Of a stretch of 64,000 bases of DNA, positions 19,059 to 32,900 are shown piece by piece. How positions within the stretch are numbered: the stretch's first letter is position 1; every line of letters begins with the position of its first letter. The notes under the pieces are model-generated. The model had not been told where the DNA came from and ran no database searches. It saw only the letters and a list, made by a program, of their open reading frames with translations. A program made the translations under genes and the position numbers. Where the stretch lies: positions 43,334 through 107,333 of the forward strand of contig JAANDG010000507.1 in assembly GCA_036852015.1 (NCBI GenBank). The letters are read 5' to 3'. This DNA comes from Pelodera strongyloides. Taxonomy: Eukaryota; Nematoda; Chromadorea; Rhabditida; Rhabditidae.

Positions 19059-20512
19059 GTTTGCTTCTTATTTGGGTTTTTGTTATATGGTCCAATTTGT
19101 CGGTGTTAATGGTACATTGGTGATATATTAAGAATTCTTATTTATCTTATTTATTACTATAAACTGAGGCTGTAATTGGTTGTTATATGAATTGTGAGAG
19201 GGGAACGGTTTTATGATAAAGAATATTTTGATAAAAAAAGTACTTTTAATCTTATCTTTTATCTTTTGTCCCTGATGACGGTAGTAGTTGCAGGCTTGAG
19301 ACAAGGGACAGTGTTCACCCCTTTAGAGAGAGAGAGAGAGAGAGAACCGGAGTATCAGATATTGTGAATGAGTCACGTAATTACACCATGCATCAAAATG
19401 TATGCCTGTGCGCGAGCGTGCGCCAGGTGTGTGCGAGTGTCCAATTTCAATTCGCGCGGCTGGCGTAATTGGTAATTGCCCTGGGCACCTTCCATTCTCT
19501 CCCCGCCGAGCTGCTAACGATCAATAACGGTATCATGTACTTTGCCCTCTTTGCTTTGCTCACGTGACTTTGGCAGAGTCATCGCTGAATGAGGCACTGC
19601 TGACGAGACGCAGATGTGATTGTGTGAGGTAGTAATGAATCTGAAGAGGAGCAGGCATGTATAGGGAGGATATAGTACATAGGTTGTGGAGGGAGGTGAT
19701 GCTGAAGTTGTGAGATATCACGTCCTAAGAAATGCATAGAATGGCTAGAGTGAATGAGATAGTGTTGCTTATAGTGGAACCGAGACGGGCAGAGGGTTCT
19801 TTTTGGGCTAGAGCCAAACTCAAAACGACCTTTTCGCTCGCGTTTTATGCAACGTTGACGAGAGGTTTGCCTTTCCGCCCTTTTGGGTGATTTGAGCCTT
19901 ATTGAGTTTTAAGAGAAATCATTATTTTAGTGTAATTAGTCTTGTTAGTGTAAATTAGCCTTGTTAGAGTAATTAGCCAGGAAAAGTATAGAGTATATTC
20001 TTTTCTTAGGGTAAAGAAATCATTCGCTCAAATTTTTTCTAATAAGCTGAATTATAGTACGTGTTCTACGATCCGTTTTTGACCCCGAAAGAATATGCAG
20101 ATGGTTTAGTATACTGTAATATCTTATCCTTTGTTTATGTACAGCGCAGTCACACGCCAGGTTTCTACTTTCGCCTTTTTCATTTTATTTTAATATTGTA
20201 AGTCTTTAATTATAAAAAAAACCATTCGGAGTTATTATATAACCAGTTTGTAGAAAAGTATCACTCTTTCTCTTTGACCTAAAAGCATCAGTTTTTGTCT
20301 TCGGGGCTTACGGAACTTTTCATTCCATTGGAGAACAGCTGGACAGCTGCTCCGTTAATTAATACCTAACGGTAACATTGTGTACCAGATGTATAAGATA
20401 TTGTTGCGTGCGCTGACGCCACGAACATATGCTGGGTATTGCATGGGTATCTTTATCCTAGAAAGGCGGTGCCATACTCAGGTCACTCCTGTACCCGTCA
20501 ACATACCTACTG

Positions 20513-20698
20513 CTAAGTTCTCAGGCGCGCAGCGCCGAAATGCGTAACCGCGTTTGCGGAAAAGAGATTGCTTTTTAACATGGGAAAGGCGGAATGCAGA
20601 AAAGAGGCTTCTTTGTGTTTCGGATTTTTCAATACCAATTTGCAATCTTTTCCCGCGGACACGGCTACGCATTTCCGCGCTGCGCTCCTGAGGACCAG
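20513..20698. repeat. Single inverted repeat with GC-rich ends
   Basis: TCTCAGGCGCGCAGCGCCGAA then ATGCGTAACCG at the left pair with CGGCTACGCATTTCCGCGCTG then CGCTCCTGAGG at the right; inner arms AAAGAGATTGC and GCAATCTTTT continue the pairing. No related copy was noticed elsewhere in the window. Confidence 0.6.
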
Positions 20699-21150
20699 AG
20701 TAGTACTCTATTTAATAATGTTGCCTTTGACTTTTTAATAATTGGGTTTAAGTTATGATTCCCCTCTTGTAGTATCCGTGAGTCTGCCCGTATCTACATA
20801 TTTTGCACGGTTTTTTTTATTTGAAAAAGGACCGCGTGTCCAAAATTGCAAAATTTCACGTCTGTTTGCACAAAGCAAAAAAAATGTTGCGAAATGTGAT
20901 TAATGTGAATAAGCGTTTATGATACAATTTTTGTATGAAGTTTGTTTGCTTTTTTTATTAGCAGTGACGTAAAGTATGAGGGGTTTGCTTAAATTTTATA
21001 TGTGGTGTATACCAACATGATGTGTATACCAACGTACGATGCGCATTTGATGTAATACACATGACATTTGCGCTTACGCGTTTCGTTGATTAGCAACCGT
21101 GTTTTCTTTATGCGATGATTTTTTGAGTCTCTTGGGAATTTGCATTTCAT

Positions 21151-21173
21151 TTTTTTTTTCAGAATAAACAAAA
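21151..21173 (+). promoter_or_regulatory. Candidate spliced-leader acceptor and 11-nt 5' UTR of the N4BP2-like gene
   Basis: A run of ten T residues and CAG (AG at 21161-21162) is followed by AATAAACAAAA and the ATG. A strong 3' splice site 11 nt before the start with no donor in view is the usual sign of trans-splicing in nematodes. Confidence 0.5.
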
Positions 21174-23923
21174 ATGGTCAAGGACCATTATCAATGCTTT
21201 GCTCATGACGCCGATTTGCCGAGTATTCGACGCTGTATCCGAGAGGGACATAGGTATTTATTTTGGTTTTTATTATTTAGCTTTTAATGTAGCTACCGTA
21301 GGTCATATCATTTACGTCGCTTATAACTACCGTAGTTATATCATAATGAATAGGTATCCGTGCTTAGTTTATTTTTTTTTTGGTAGGTATCCATTTGTTA
21401 CGTTACTTGAATCTTGCAATGACTACACATGACTATGATTTTCCGATACCTCGTTATCGGAAGTGAAGTGCCGAACACGGATTTCTAACGAACTTCTATA
21501 CTTGATGGAAAAAGAATAAGCTAATTAGCGTGTATATACTGTGTTTTATTTTAGGACGTTAATCATATACTTGTGCGAAAAGAATAAGCGAATATACTCT
21601 GTTATTTTAGGACGTTAATCTTGATGCGTGGTATCCCGGGTTCAGGAAAGAGTACTTTAGCTAAGTGAGTTTTGATTTAAGCAGTTATAAATAAATTAGT
21701 TGATAAAACTAAACTGGTGTTGTGTATACGCAAATATGCTAATACCTTACCTGATGACGCATGGATTTCGAAATGAATGAAGCTGGAAGCTTTCTTGTAT
21801 GGTGTACTCACCTCTTTAAAGCGAATTACTGGCCGGTTTTTGAAACGCGTCGTGGACAACTGCATTCTTATGTATTTATGCGAAATGGGGTCTAATTGGG
21901 GTCTATTTTTTATGCTCATTTGCGTATGACGCATAAGAATGTTGGTGTACTCGATGCGTTTCAAAAACCGGCCGGTATTTCGCTTTAACGTAACATTCTT
22001 TCATTAATAACTTGTATAAATTGTAGGATATCCATTTTTAGGGAGTTGGCCGCTCACAGTGAAGAAAGTCTTATCTACTCGGTAGATGATCTGTTTACTG
22101 TAAATGGACAATATCAATTTAATCCTCAATATTTGGATAATCATCATAACACAGTGAAAACTAAAGGTGAGAATTACTTGGTTTATGTTTTTGGTTGGAT
22201 GTTTTTTTGTTTATGTGAGCTTGGTAGTTGGCAACATAGCCTCAGTAATTCATAAGGTGAGCTTAACTCACATGTGAAGAACCGCGAGATTCTAGCTTAT
22301 TGAGTTCTGATACATATTTCGGTCGAGTAGAGTAGCTGACCCCGTGCGTGACTACTTATTAGGCGTAGGCTTAGGCTTTTAGTCTGGTTTAATATATTTT
22401 GTGTGAGTTGTATGTTTTTTCTTAACTTCCTTATTAATATAACTCCCCTTTAACAGTGAAACAAGCTTTGGAGGATAGTGCCCCACTCGTTATCGTCGAT
22501 AATACCAATCTTCATATTATGCACATTAAACCGCCTATTCAGCAGGTTAGCTAACTTTTGGTTTTTGTTTATCGAATTATCTATGCTTTTAATTGCGCGC
22601 AATCAAAACAATTCCTTTGTAGTCTAAGTTGGCCTAAAGATGAAACTAGGTTTCATTCATCAATCAAGCAGCTTTATTTTACGTGTGATACATTTGGTTT
22701 TTCGCGTGCAAGATTTATCTACGAATTGCTACTGCCGTAGATTTGCCGTTCGGAATGTTTCTCTTGTGTCCTTTGCTTAGTTTTGTCGAGTAAGGAATAT
22801 CATTCTTGCATATTGTATATGTAATCCATTAGTTTAATTATGATTATAATTGCCATGCACCTAGCGTGTTACTTATATGAAAATGATCGACTTTATTTTT
22901 ATTATACGTAGTTAAATTCCAGGCGCTCCGTCATTCCTATGAGATTTATATCGTAGAGCCGAATACTGCTTGGAAATACAAACCGGGAATGTGTGCAGGG
23001 TGAGTAGCATTTCTCTACATTGGTTTTCATAATTACTGATGTTATAATTGTACTTAGGAGTTTTTCCTCTATGTTTGATTGGTATGTAAATTGGCCTTTC
23101 GCTTTGTGATGATTTTACTGTAAGCGTGATTACTGTAATATTTCATTTGCTCTGATTATCTCTTATTAAATCGTAATACATGACATAATGGTATCGATTG
23201 ACTGGTTGACTCTTATCTACCGGGTAAATAAATAACCTTATTATTTTTTTTTAGTAAAAATCAACACGGTGTGCCGAAATACGCAATCGAACGTAGCTTA
23301 GAAATTTTGCAAACGGAAAGAGTGGACATTAACAAGATTTTACAGGATTTTGGATATCAGCTTTGGTCAGTCAATTTTCATTCTTATTCTACTGTAGCAC
23401 TACATAGATACTTAGGTACTTCACTTCCATTTAGTCTCTAGTTGTATATAAATAAATTATAATAAATCTTTTACGCTTCAAGAGCGTGCACCTTTATTCA
23501 AGGGTGGAAATACAGTTTGAGTGTTTGCTTGTGACATGTTCCGCAGATGTCCTGAGCAGTAGGCGACGAGTTCCAGATGACAAATAGCGGGATCGCCCAT
23601 GATTCATATATTCAGTTACAAATGCATTAGATGATCAAAAATGGCGAGCTACAAGCTACTGTCTTGTTTTAGAATTTTCATGGACTTGAGTATAAACGTG
23701 TACACGTAAATATGGTAATTGTGAATAGTCCGAGGTTTTGTAGATATTTATATTTCAGTATTCAACCGCCAATGCTTGACGCTGAAGAGATCGAAGACTT
23801 GAATGAAAGTTTTGCGTCTGGTTCGGCGTCTTCTGGAGCCCGAAGCTCCCGATCTACAGATGTGACTTCTGACCGTGGATGTGAGTTTGCATCTTTCTAT
23901 TTATACCGTAGATCTCTCTCTCA

Positions 23924-23961
<38 letters not shown>

Positions 23962-26900
23962 GCTTTTGTATGAGCTTCACCCCGTCTGCATTATTGCACA
24001 TTCGAGATTGGCGGGTTCCGGAAAGAAAGTGAGCAGTGTGGTTTGAGATGTTTTTCATTTCTGGTTGTTGTTGTTGTTGTCCTAACCTAACTGCTGCATC
24101 AACTGTAAGAAATTATTTTGTTTAAAAGAAATGGTGTCGCTGAAACACTTTGTATTTTCCACGTGTCAAACGGAAATTATGGTCCATGCGTCCAGGCCGT
24201 TGTGAAACCCTACTTCAGATCACGGGATAAAGTCCCATCTCACATCAGCTATGTTACAGCGAAATACCGGCCGGTTTTTGAAACACCGAGTACACCAGCA
24301 TACTTCTGCAGCTTATGCAAATGAACTAATGAACATAAATTAGAATAAAAAAATCTCGAGAAACAACATAAATACGTAAGATTTCAGTTGTCTACACTGC
24401 GTTTCAAAAACCGGCCTGTATTTCGCTTTGAGGATCTTGAGTTGACAAATGATATATCTTAGTTTTCAATTTCAGCACGCGCCGGTTCCTCTTCGGTACC
24501 TGGCAGTGGTTCCCCTCCTAGTAGTCGTTATGCGACACCTACACCACCTGATGATGTGGTGGAACTTGAAGAGGTATTCTTATGAATTGTTGCTATGAAC
24601 ATAAAATAGCTACCTGTATCAGGCGCGGGACCCGAACGGAGTTCAGAGGCCGTATTCACCATTACACATGGAGCCCTCCCTAGGCTCACGTGCGCTCTGA
24701 ATCTCCTCTGCTCTCGCAATCTCTACGCACTATTTAGCTCCCTGTTGAGGGGAGGCCAGGGAGAGTTCCCTGCGTGTTGGTGAATAGACGGAAGACGGGT
24801 CTAAACTGAACTTTTTTTACCAATGAAGAGTAAAGCAAACGAGTAATAAAGGCTTAAATTGTAGTGTTGTGTACCAAACTTTTTTTCATGTCATTGTCAT
24901 ATGTCATTGGCTTTTATGCTTTACGATATTTGTGATTGGTTCATTATACAGTCGATTATGATCAGGCATAATTGGGGCCATACTATTTTGTTACTGGGTG
25001 GTATGCTATACGGAATATTAAATAAGTGTTAGATAAGTTGCCGTATTTTGTAGAATTGCAACTTACTTCAGGTCAAGCGTATTTGAGTCGAAACCGATTA
25101 TCGGCTTAGATTCTAGCTGTCCAGTTTGTTTATTTGTGCCAATTTTTGAGGTAGACGATGAAGAAGTGGTGGATAGAATTGTGACCACCGTCAGTCAGAT
25201 CTCTTTGAGTTCTGAGTCTGTACACGCTGCGGCGGCATCACAACAGAAGGCCAAAGGACCACTGTTCACGATGAAGCCGATGCAGATTGCTGTTAGTGGT
25301 GAGTAGATTTGATATGATAAAGATTTATTTATTACACTCAAAGTGCTCAAAAGTCAAAAGGCAACCCTAAGACGGCGTAACAAACTGACCGCTCTGTGTC
25401 GGGTTAGAGGGGTTGAATTTGAATGGATATGAGAAAGGAAAATGCGAACATTTTACTCGCAGTGTGGACATTGTGTGTGTTGGTTATGAGTGTGGTTTCG
25501 GGGTGTTACCTTTATTGCCTGACGCGCCCTGCGCTCTCTAGACAACCTGCATGGCGCGCGCTTTTGCGGATTTGGCACTGCGTCTGCGCGGTACTGCCAA
25601 GTTTATGGATTCGTTGTTGGGCAGACGGGTGTTATTCTTTACCTCTATGTACTATGTGTATGCTTTCAGCCGCTCCTCCTCCTGGCTTGAGCTTCATTTC
25701 TCTGTCTCCGGTAACTGAGCGTCCAAAAATTAGCATACCGTCGCGAGAGTGCTCTACACAGTGTTCAGAAATGTTAATGTGAGTGATCCTGTTTGTGTTC
25801 TCTACTGTTCATTTTGTCAGTGCGACGTGCTACTGTACCGCACCGTATGTTTCGTGAAGTTCGTTTTGATGGGTATCGCTAAGTGTGCAAAGTTAATTGT
25901 GACTTACGCACTAAAGAACGCAACTGCTCTGAATGGTACCTTTTCCTGACGGAAGCTACGTTAGATATACTCGAAAGGTATGTTTCACTGACCTTTCAAA
26001 ACACACATGTTTGGAATTGACGTGATATGTATCCTTCACGCAGTAGACTAGTAACAGTAGCCTTACCGTAGTTGAACGCGGAACAGCTGAACTGTGTTTC
26101 AGATACGTTACTGCACGTTAGTATTTTGGTTTTGTTTTAGTTGTATGACTTCTTTCCAACACCCGGTTGACTTCAATGAATGGACCTTGGGCTGTGAAAA
26201 GAATGTGGAGAGAATTAAAGATGAACGGCCTCATATGACTGATAGAGTATCGCAAACCTCGTGGGTTTATTGATTTTTCGGTTGTTTATTGATTATTTAG
26301 ATTTGACAATGAGATTTATGGTATGAGTATGGTATGAATACTGTAAGGATTATGGTTATTGCTCATCGAAAGTACTGTAAGAATAATGGTTATTGCTGAA
26401 CTGTGTTATAACATGGTTGTGCCTAGTCCCTATCTGTACGCTCAATGGAACATAAAATTGGCCAATTCTATCCACTCTGTTTATGAAATGTAGTTGAAAC
26501 ATCGGTATTACACTCCTTATTTTTCGAATTTAAATTTACAAAATTAGTAGCAGTCATCTCTCACTCTCATCAGTCATATAAGTCATATTCAACAAAATTT
26601 GTGTACTTTAAAGCGAGTCTGACCTTTTATTTTAGGACATTCTAATTGTAAGAAGTGAGATATTTGACTGTCCGAACGAATTCGAGGCAACTGGCAGCTC
26701 TCTTTATTCCTTTTTTTCTTTCTGAATTCTGATTTTGCTTCAGAATAGCCAACATCCCGCCCACGCAAATGGATCTTTTGGTTGCAATGTTTCCTGAGGA
26801 ACCACAACAACATCTGTTACATTTTGTGGAGAACTTTGGGTGAGTGGGTGGATTTTGTTTTGGGAAATTATTGGGGTTTGGGTTATTCCTGCTTTCGATT

Positions 26901-29900
26901 TATACTGTAGCCGTATGCACGAACTGCGGGAACCTCCCAATATGGGAGAATTTGTTCTCTCACCTCCCACTGGGAGGCTGGGAGCATATTCCCAGTGTTC
27001 GTGCATACGGGCACATTTTTATGCGAATTCAGTCATTGAACATTGAACATTTATTAGCAGTGAAGCACACACCATCAGGTGGAAAATGAAACATAACATA
27101 TAAAACAACACCCAAACTAAAATGATAAGTTATCTGTGAGTATGAGCAAATGTATGATTTTATATGTGGAAAAGTGCTAGAGAGTGATCACAATAGACAG
27201 CGTAATCGTAGCTAAAATAGTTGACGTTGCCAGATTTTTCACAATATTTTTCACAAAGTTAGGGTTTGCTAATTTTTGGAATGAGCAGGGAAGTGAAGTA
27301 ATATCCAGCCAGGGTAAACATGGCACTCCTGAGCACTCAAGATAGTAGTTAATTTATCGATTAGATGTAATTATGTATTTCAGATTTGAAACGGCCGTCA
27401 GAGTGTTGATCGAAATTGGCGCTCGTGTACAATTGGTTGGACTGGTAGAGAGGGTAAGCTTTGACTTTAATTGGTTTTCTCGTTTTCTAGTTGATTTACT
27501 GATGTTTCCTAGAGAAATTCTGATTGGAGGGGGGGGGTAGCTTTCCTTTAATTTCCGAGAATTTGTTTTATCAATCAGCCGGCAAGGTTTCCTTGCTTTG
27601 CGTCTCTTAACTTTAACTATGCGAACTGGGAATATCGATTGGATTTTTGATTACTTGCATATCTTATTATATAAAGTTGGGAGCTTTGTTTGTTTGTTTG
27701 TGCGTTTGTTTGAATGTACGTTTGGATGATGTGCGTTACGCTCAGGTTGTAGGATTGGTTCAGTAGTTCACGTTCCCGTGCACTGAGCCATCTCACTTCC
27801 CGAGCGCCCCTCTCACAAACGTCCAAAAAAGGCTGCATATGTGGAATATGTGTGCTGTATCGTTCGGGCGTTTCTGCGGCACAAAGGGTTCAAAGAACAC
27901 TCACAGCACAAAACTCAAAGAACGACCAATTTTGAAAACTTGAAATCACGCTTTTTCGTCTAATGCTTTATTTACTCTTATTTTACAAAAATTTTCCATT
28001 GCCTTTCAACGTGAGATTATCCTCACCTTGGCAACCTACGAGAATCCAGCCCTGAGCTACGCACTCGCAGACTGCATATACTCACCAACGCCATTGCGGA
28101 TGGCTCACACGAATGCCACACAAAAGGTTGCATTATACTCCAAGGAAGCGGAGTATCGGCCGAGCGATAATGTTCAAGGAACATCCACTTGCTGTGCAAC
28201 GCCATTGTGGAGCGCTCACATGAGCACCACACAAAAGTTTGCATGTACACCAAGGGCGCGGAGTACATGCCGAGCGATAGAGTTCAAAGAACACCCACTG
28301 CAGGGCACCTCCACTGCGGAACGCCCAGTGAACGCTACAAAGGCTGCCATATACAGAATGCTTGCGGGGTATCGTTCGAGCGATTGTGCGGCAAGTAGGC
28401 CGAGATCCCTGTTCCATGCAATTCAAGAAGCATATTCGCAATTATAATAATTCCCTGTCAATGGCATCGATGTGTGCTCAACTTGATGTTCCCCGTGGCG
28501 CCGGTCCTTATTTAGGAGGAATATAGTCAACAGAAACTAAGTTATATCCCCGTGTTTGATATTGGTGTAGGTTTCAAAAGGAAAATAACAAAAGTGAAAC
28601 CATTTCCTTCAGACAAATGTTTGCTTCTAACTTATATAGCCCAGCGAAACATTGGGACGTATCATCCAGGCACATTCTTTTTTTTTAGGATTTGAAATTT
28701 TTTCGATATTGTAGAGTCCAGCAAGCTGCAGACAATTTAGGAGGAATACAGTCAACAGAAACTAAGTTCTAACCCGTGTTCAATATTGGTATGGGTTTCA
28801 AAAAGAAAAAGAAAGACTGGAGACTCTTTGGATCGAAATGTTTCCTCCTAACTTATATAGCCCAGAGAAACATTGCGGCGTATCAGCCACGCGATATTAA
28901 GCTGCTTTTAGGCTTTGGCAATTTTTTCGATGTCCTAGAGTAGAGCAAGTTGCAGACAATTTAGGAGAAATATAGTCAACAGAAACTAAGTTCTTTCCCC
29001 AGGAAACTATTCTTGCGAGAAAGAGTTGCCTCTACTTATAGATTGAGCCCAGTGAAACATAGCGACCATCAGCGAATATTGAAAAGACGCCTCAGGCGGC
29101 GGTAGCCGACTGGTTGATTGAATAATTGAACTTCCGTGTTTGTTCAGGGTCTATTCTCCATTGATGTAGTGCGCGATGAAGTGAGCTCGTCTGTTCCGGA
29201 AGGTGGGTATTTTTTTCAAGCAAAGTAATTGTTAGAATTTAGAATGGATTGATAAAAACAGACCTTGCATTCTGTAGCTGTAGTATGGTTCAAATTGTGG
29301 GCTTTTGATATACGCGGCGCAGTACGCATAGGCAACTGGTGCCGGAGCGCAAATCGTTGACTAACTTTCTGTGCGCATTTACCTGACAATACCGGGGGCC
29401 TGCAAGCTATGGATTATATTTCGTCGCTGAAACGTAGGCAAATATTGTCTTCTTTTAGCACCAGTGCCTGCGACCCGGGTGGTCGACCACGCCTTCGAAA
29501 GACTGCACGTGTTTGGTACGAACTCATTGACTGATGCACCGTCCAGCTCGTCAACTAGTCGGTCGTCGGAAGACAACCAGATTCCTGTGGACCCCAAGAA
29601 CCAGACGTACAACGTTGATATTGGAGCCACCCTGGCCACGCAGCTCGCGATTATGTTTGGTGAGTTTTGAGTTTTTCGTCCTTCTAAATTAGCTCATTTT
29701 GTACGTGGTTGATCCTGCAAGTCGTGATAAGCTTGTGGTGCTGATCCTCATTGGTTTTGACTATTCATTATGATGGTCAATTTGCTAGTCGGATTACTGT
29801 ACCAAATTCATTTAAGTGTGATCGCGAGAAGGGTGCCGGCTTGCCGTATAAGTGGTTAGTTTGCTTGGAAGTTGCTGACGTTTGCAACATCTTTTCTGTC

Positions 29901-32900
29901 CTTACAACCTTATCGTTTAGGCGAAGATGATGAGGCCGACCTCCCGCCCGGTGATTATATGATCCCCAAGTGGGCACTGGAGACTCTGTTCAAGGCGTGC
30001 AAGCGAACTCTGGGCGATATGGACTTCGTGCCCTTCGTGGAGGCCCATGGTGGTAGCCTTTCGTCGGCCGAGAGTCAGGGTTCGTCCATTACTTTCATAG
30101 TTTATCTTTGTCTTGCGTAGTGTGGTACTGTAGTTGAAGTTGTCTTAGTCGGAAGACGGAATTAAGTCTGTGAGGGGTATGATCGCCTGTAAATCGAGCG
30201 TATAATGCATAATCATGCGAGCAGGCTTGCCTCTGCGGACTCCCGTGGGAGCAATGGGGATGGTTATTGCTAAACCTGCTGGCGTTGTCGTACTGACGTA
30301 ACTCGGTGATTGGCTGCATGGCCACTGCTATTTATTGTAATGATACCTAGTCAGCACCCTTTGACTGACTTCTTTGATACCACGGAGGGTGCCCAATGGT
30401 GCGCTTCCCTTCTCCACCCTTAGGGGCTCAGTACAAATAATTTGGTACTCTGACGAGACGAGCTATGTCAGAATGTTACAAGTTTATAAGTTGCATTTTT
30501 AGTTGACTCGTCTCCATCAGAAGACGGTCAGTCTACTACGGGTGTTGAAGAAAGTGTAGCGGAAACGGATGAGGAGCTGGCCGCCCGCTTACAGGCTGAG
30601 ATGGATAGGGTAAGGCACTTTGGTTTATGGATTTGATATTGATTTATTATTAATTATTATTGATTGTTGGATGGGGTATTACTCCTATTGGGTTATCCGT
30701 TTCTTGGTTACTGTAGCACTATTGAACCCTTGTTTACTGTAACAAGTATGGGAGCACTATTGAAACCTTGACTAGTTGATCATAGCTGCTCTGCTCAACA
30801 AGAAATCCGTGTTCTTTTCTGTTTTGTAGTCTGCAGGCTTAAGTTTGATGGATTGTACAGATATAGGGCGCTCTCCCCTTAGGGGACGTCCGTCCTTAGG
30901 TAATGATATTTGTGCGTACTGTAGTGTATTAAATACGATTCTTCCAATTAGGTCTGGATGCTGATCTAAAATATATACTTTGTTCGTTGTTGACGGTTGA
31001 CCAATCGACGACAAAATTGATTGTTTCGCATTTTATGTAGTTATTGATTTAGGAAGACGAGCTCGCGCAGTTGGAACGCGCTGATATGCAGGAGGTTAGT
31101 TTTTCTTTGTTTTTCTTACGTGTGAAGTTGATCGATGAAGTTCTGACTGTTCTGAATTATTATGTCGTAGTAGGTTACGTGATCGATTCGGCCCTTCTTG
31201 GCCCTTTTTAGGTCATTATTCATTGTCATATTCTTTAAGTTTGACGTGTGTTGATTTCCGAAAAGACGCGATTTTTCGACTTACCAATTAGTGGGTTTGA
31301 GCACGCTTTCTACATGCTTTCTATATGATTTCATTTCCTATACAGAAATTCCACTTAAACGGGGCCGACATCATCAAAATTCGTCATCTTATGGAAAAAT
31401 ACAGAAACGTGGCGCCCAAGGAGGTCGTTGAGATTTTCTTCCAGTGCGAGTGAGTGGATTGATTGTGTTTAGTGTCTTAACTGTTATTATAATTAGGCAA
31501 TTAAGCAATTAGGCACTTAAGCAATTAGGCAATCAATCAGGCTCACGCCTAACCCACTTTCCCTTCAAAATGAAATTAGCTTGGTCAGTGCTCTTTATGT
31601 ATTCAGTGTTGTAATTATGGGTGTATTGCATATCAATTACTGCCAGTGGTTCTCTAGTAGTATAACGTTGCTGGAACCTTCGCTTTGCGTAGTAATTTCG
31701 ATTGAACAGGGTACAGATAATGACTATGTTTCATTGACGGTTTAAAGCGAAACACCTGACGGTTTTTGAAACGCGTCGAGTACATCCGCATTTTTATGCA
31801 GCAATGCAAATGAACTTAAATTCAAATTCGAGCAAATTGGCATAAATACGTAAGAATTCAGTTGTCCGTGATGCGTTTCGAAAACCGGCCGGTATTTCGC
31901 TTTAACGTTTTTGCTGCAGCAATCGTGTATGACAGGCTCGCCTCTAAAAATAGGGTGCATGGGTTTTTTTCGTTAACGAAGTATAGACTTTTTCCAGAAA
32001 GAACTCCACAAATGCTGACTCGCATCTCAAGTTAGTCTACGGCGATCCGGATAACTATGAAATTAAGGTGAGTTTTTCTTTTTCTGAATCTTGCTAAAGC
32101 TACTGAAGTTCGGTCCCTAAGGGACTGCCAAGGTTAGGCTTGGGTTTAGCTGCTTTGAACATGTTAAGTCTAATGTGTAGGCTTAGGCTACTGTGTATAT
32201 TAGTTACGTCGTGCATCGGGTTCTGGTAGTCTTATGGTTATGTTGTGCCTCTAGGCTTAAGTTTAGCTAACTTAGCTAACTGTAAGGTACACTATGTTAG
32301 GTACGCCATGCGTCGGGCGCTAGTAGCACGGGATCTGGACCACAGACACAGAAGTTGAGACCAAAGACAACGCATACGAAGCGAGGAGAGACGAGTAGGA
32401 CTAGTAGGGCGAGATCAGGATATACGAAGGATAATTATGAGGTGAGGTGGATTTGGAGTACTGTAGTTTGGAGTACTGTAGTATGGAGTACTGTAGATTT
32501 GGAGTACGGTTGCATGTAGCAAGTTAATATTACTGATTGTGATATTAACTTCGAGTAAAATATTCCGGGGGTTACAGTAAACAATCGTATCGCATGTACT
32601 GTATTCATATATTCCAATGAAATGGTTAAGCTAAACATATAGCACCTCATTTTTTCTGTTCTTTAGGGCCTAGATGACTTCGGGCAGGCTCACGCTCTAG
32701 TGCGCCCTCTTCGCGAGAAGGCAAACCAACTGAACGAGAGGTCTCAGAACCAGTATTTTAGTGCTAAAAAGTGAGTCAGATTAAAAAGATAAAGAGTTAT
32801 GTCAACCGAATCCGCAGAAACGGTGCACCGGGGTCCAGCTCATTTCCGAACCCGGACATACTTGCCTTTAAACTTCCGGGAGGCCATTTTTCTCGGGAAG

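Larger units (their letters stand above)
17036..21160. other. SPOP 3' region and intergenic DNA
   Basis: No exon chain is supported. It contains the likely SPOP 3' UTR, a family B element (18209-18350), AATAAA at 18966-18971 and 19053-19058, a GA run at 19325-19344, GC-richer DNA with GTGCGCGAGCGTGCGCC at 19410-19425, and an inverted repeat at 20513-20698. The minus ORF at 18443-18862 is T-rich plus-strand DNA read backwards and looks non-coding. Confidence 0.5.

Noticed and set aside
28023..28447. Overlapping ORFs of 69-139 residues on both strands
   Set aside because: They arise from a 110-bp tandem repeat and have no splice or start context.
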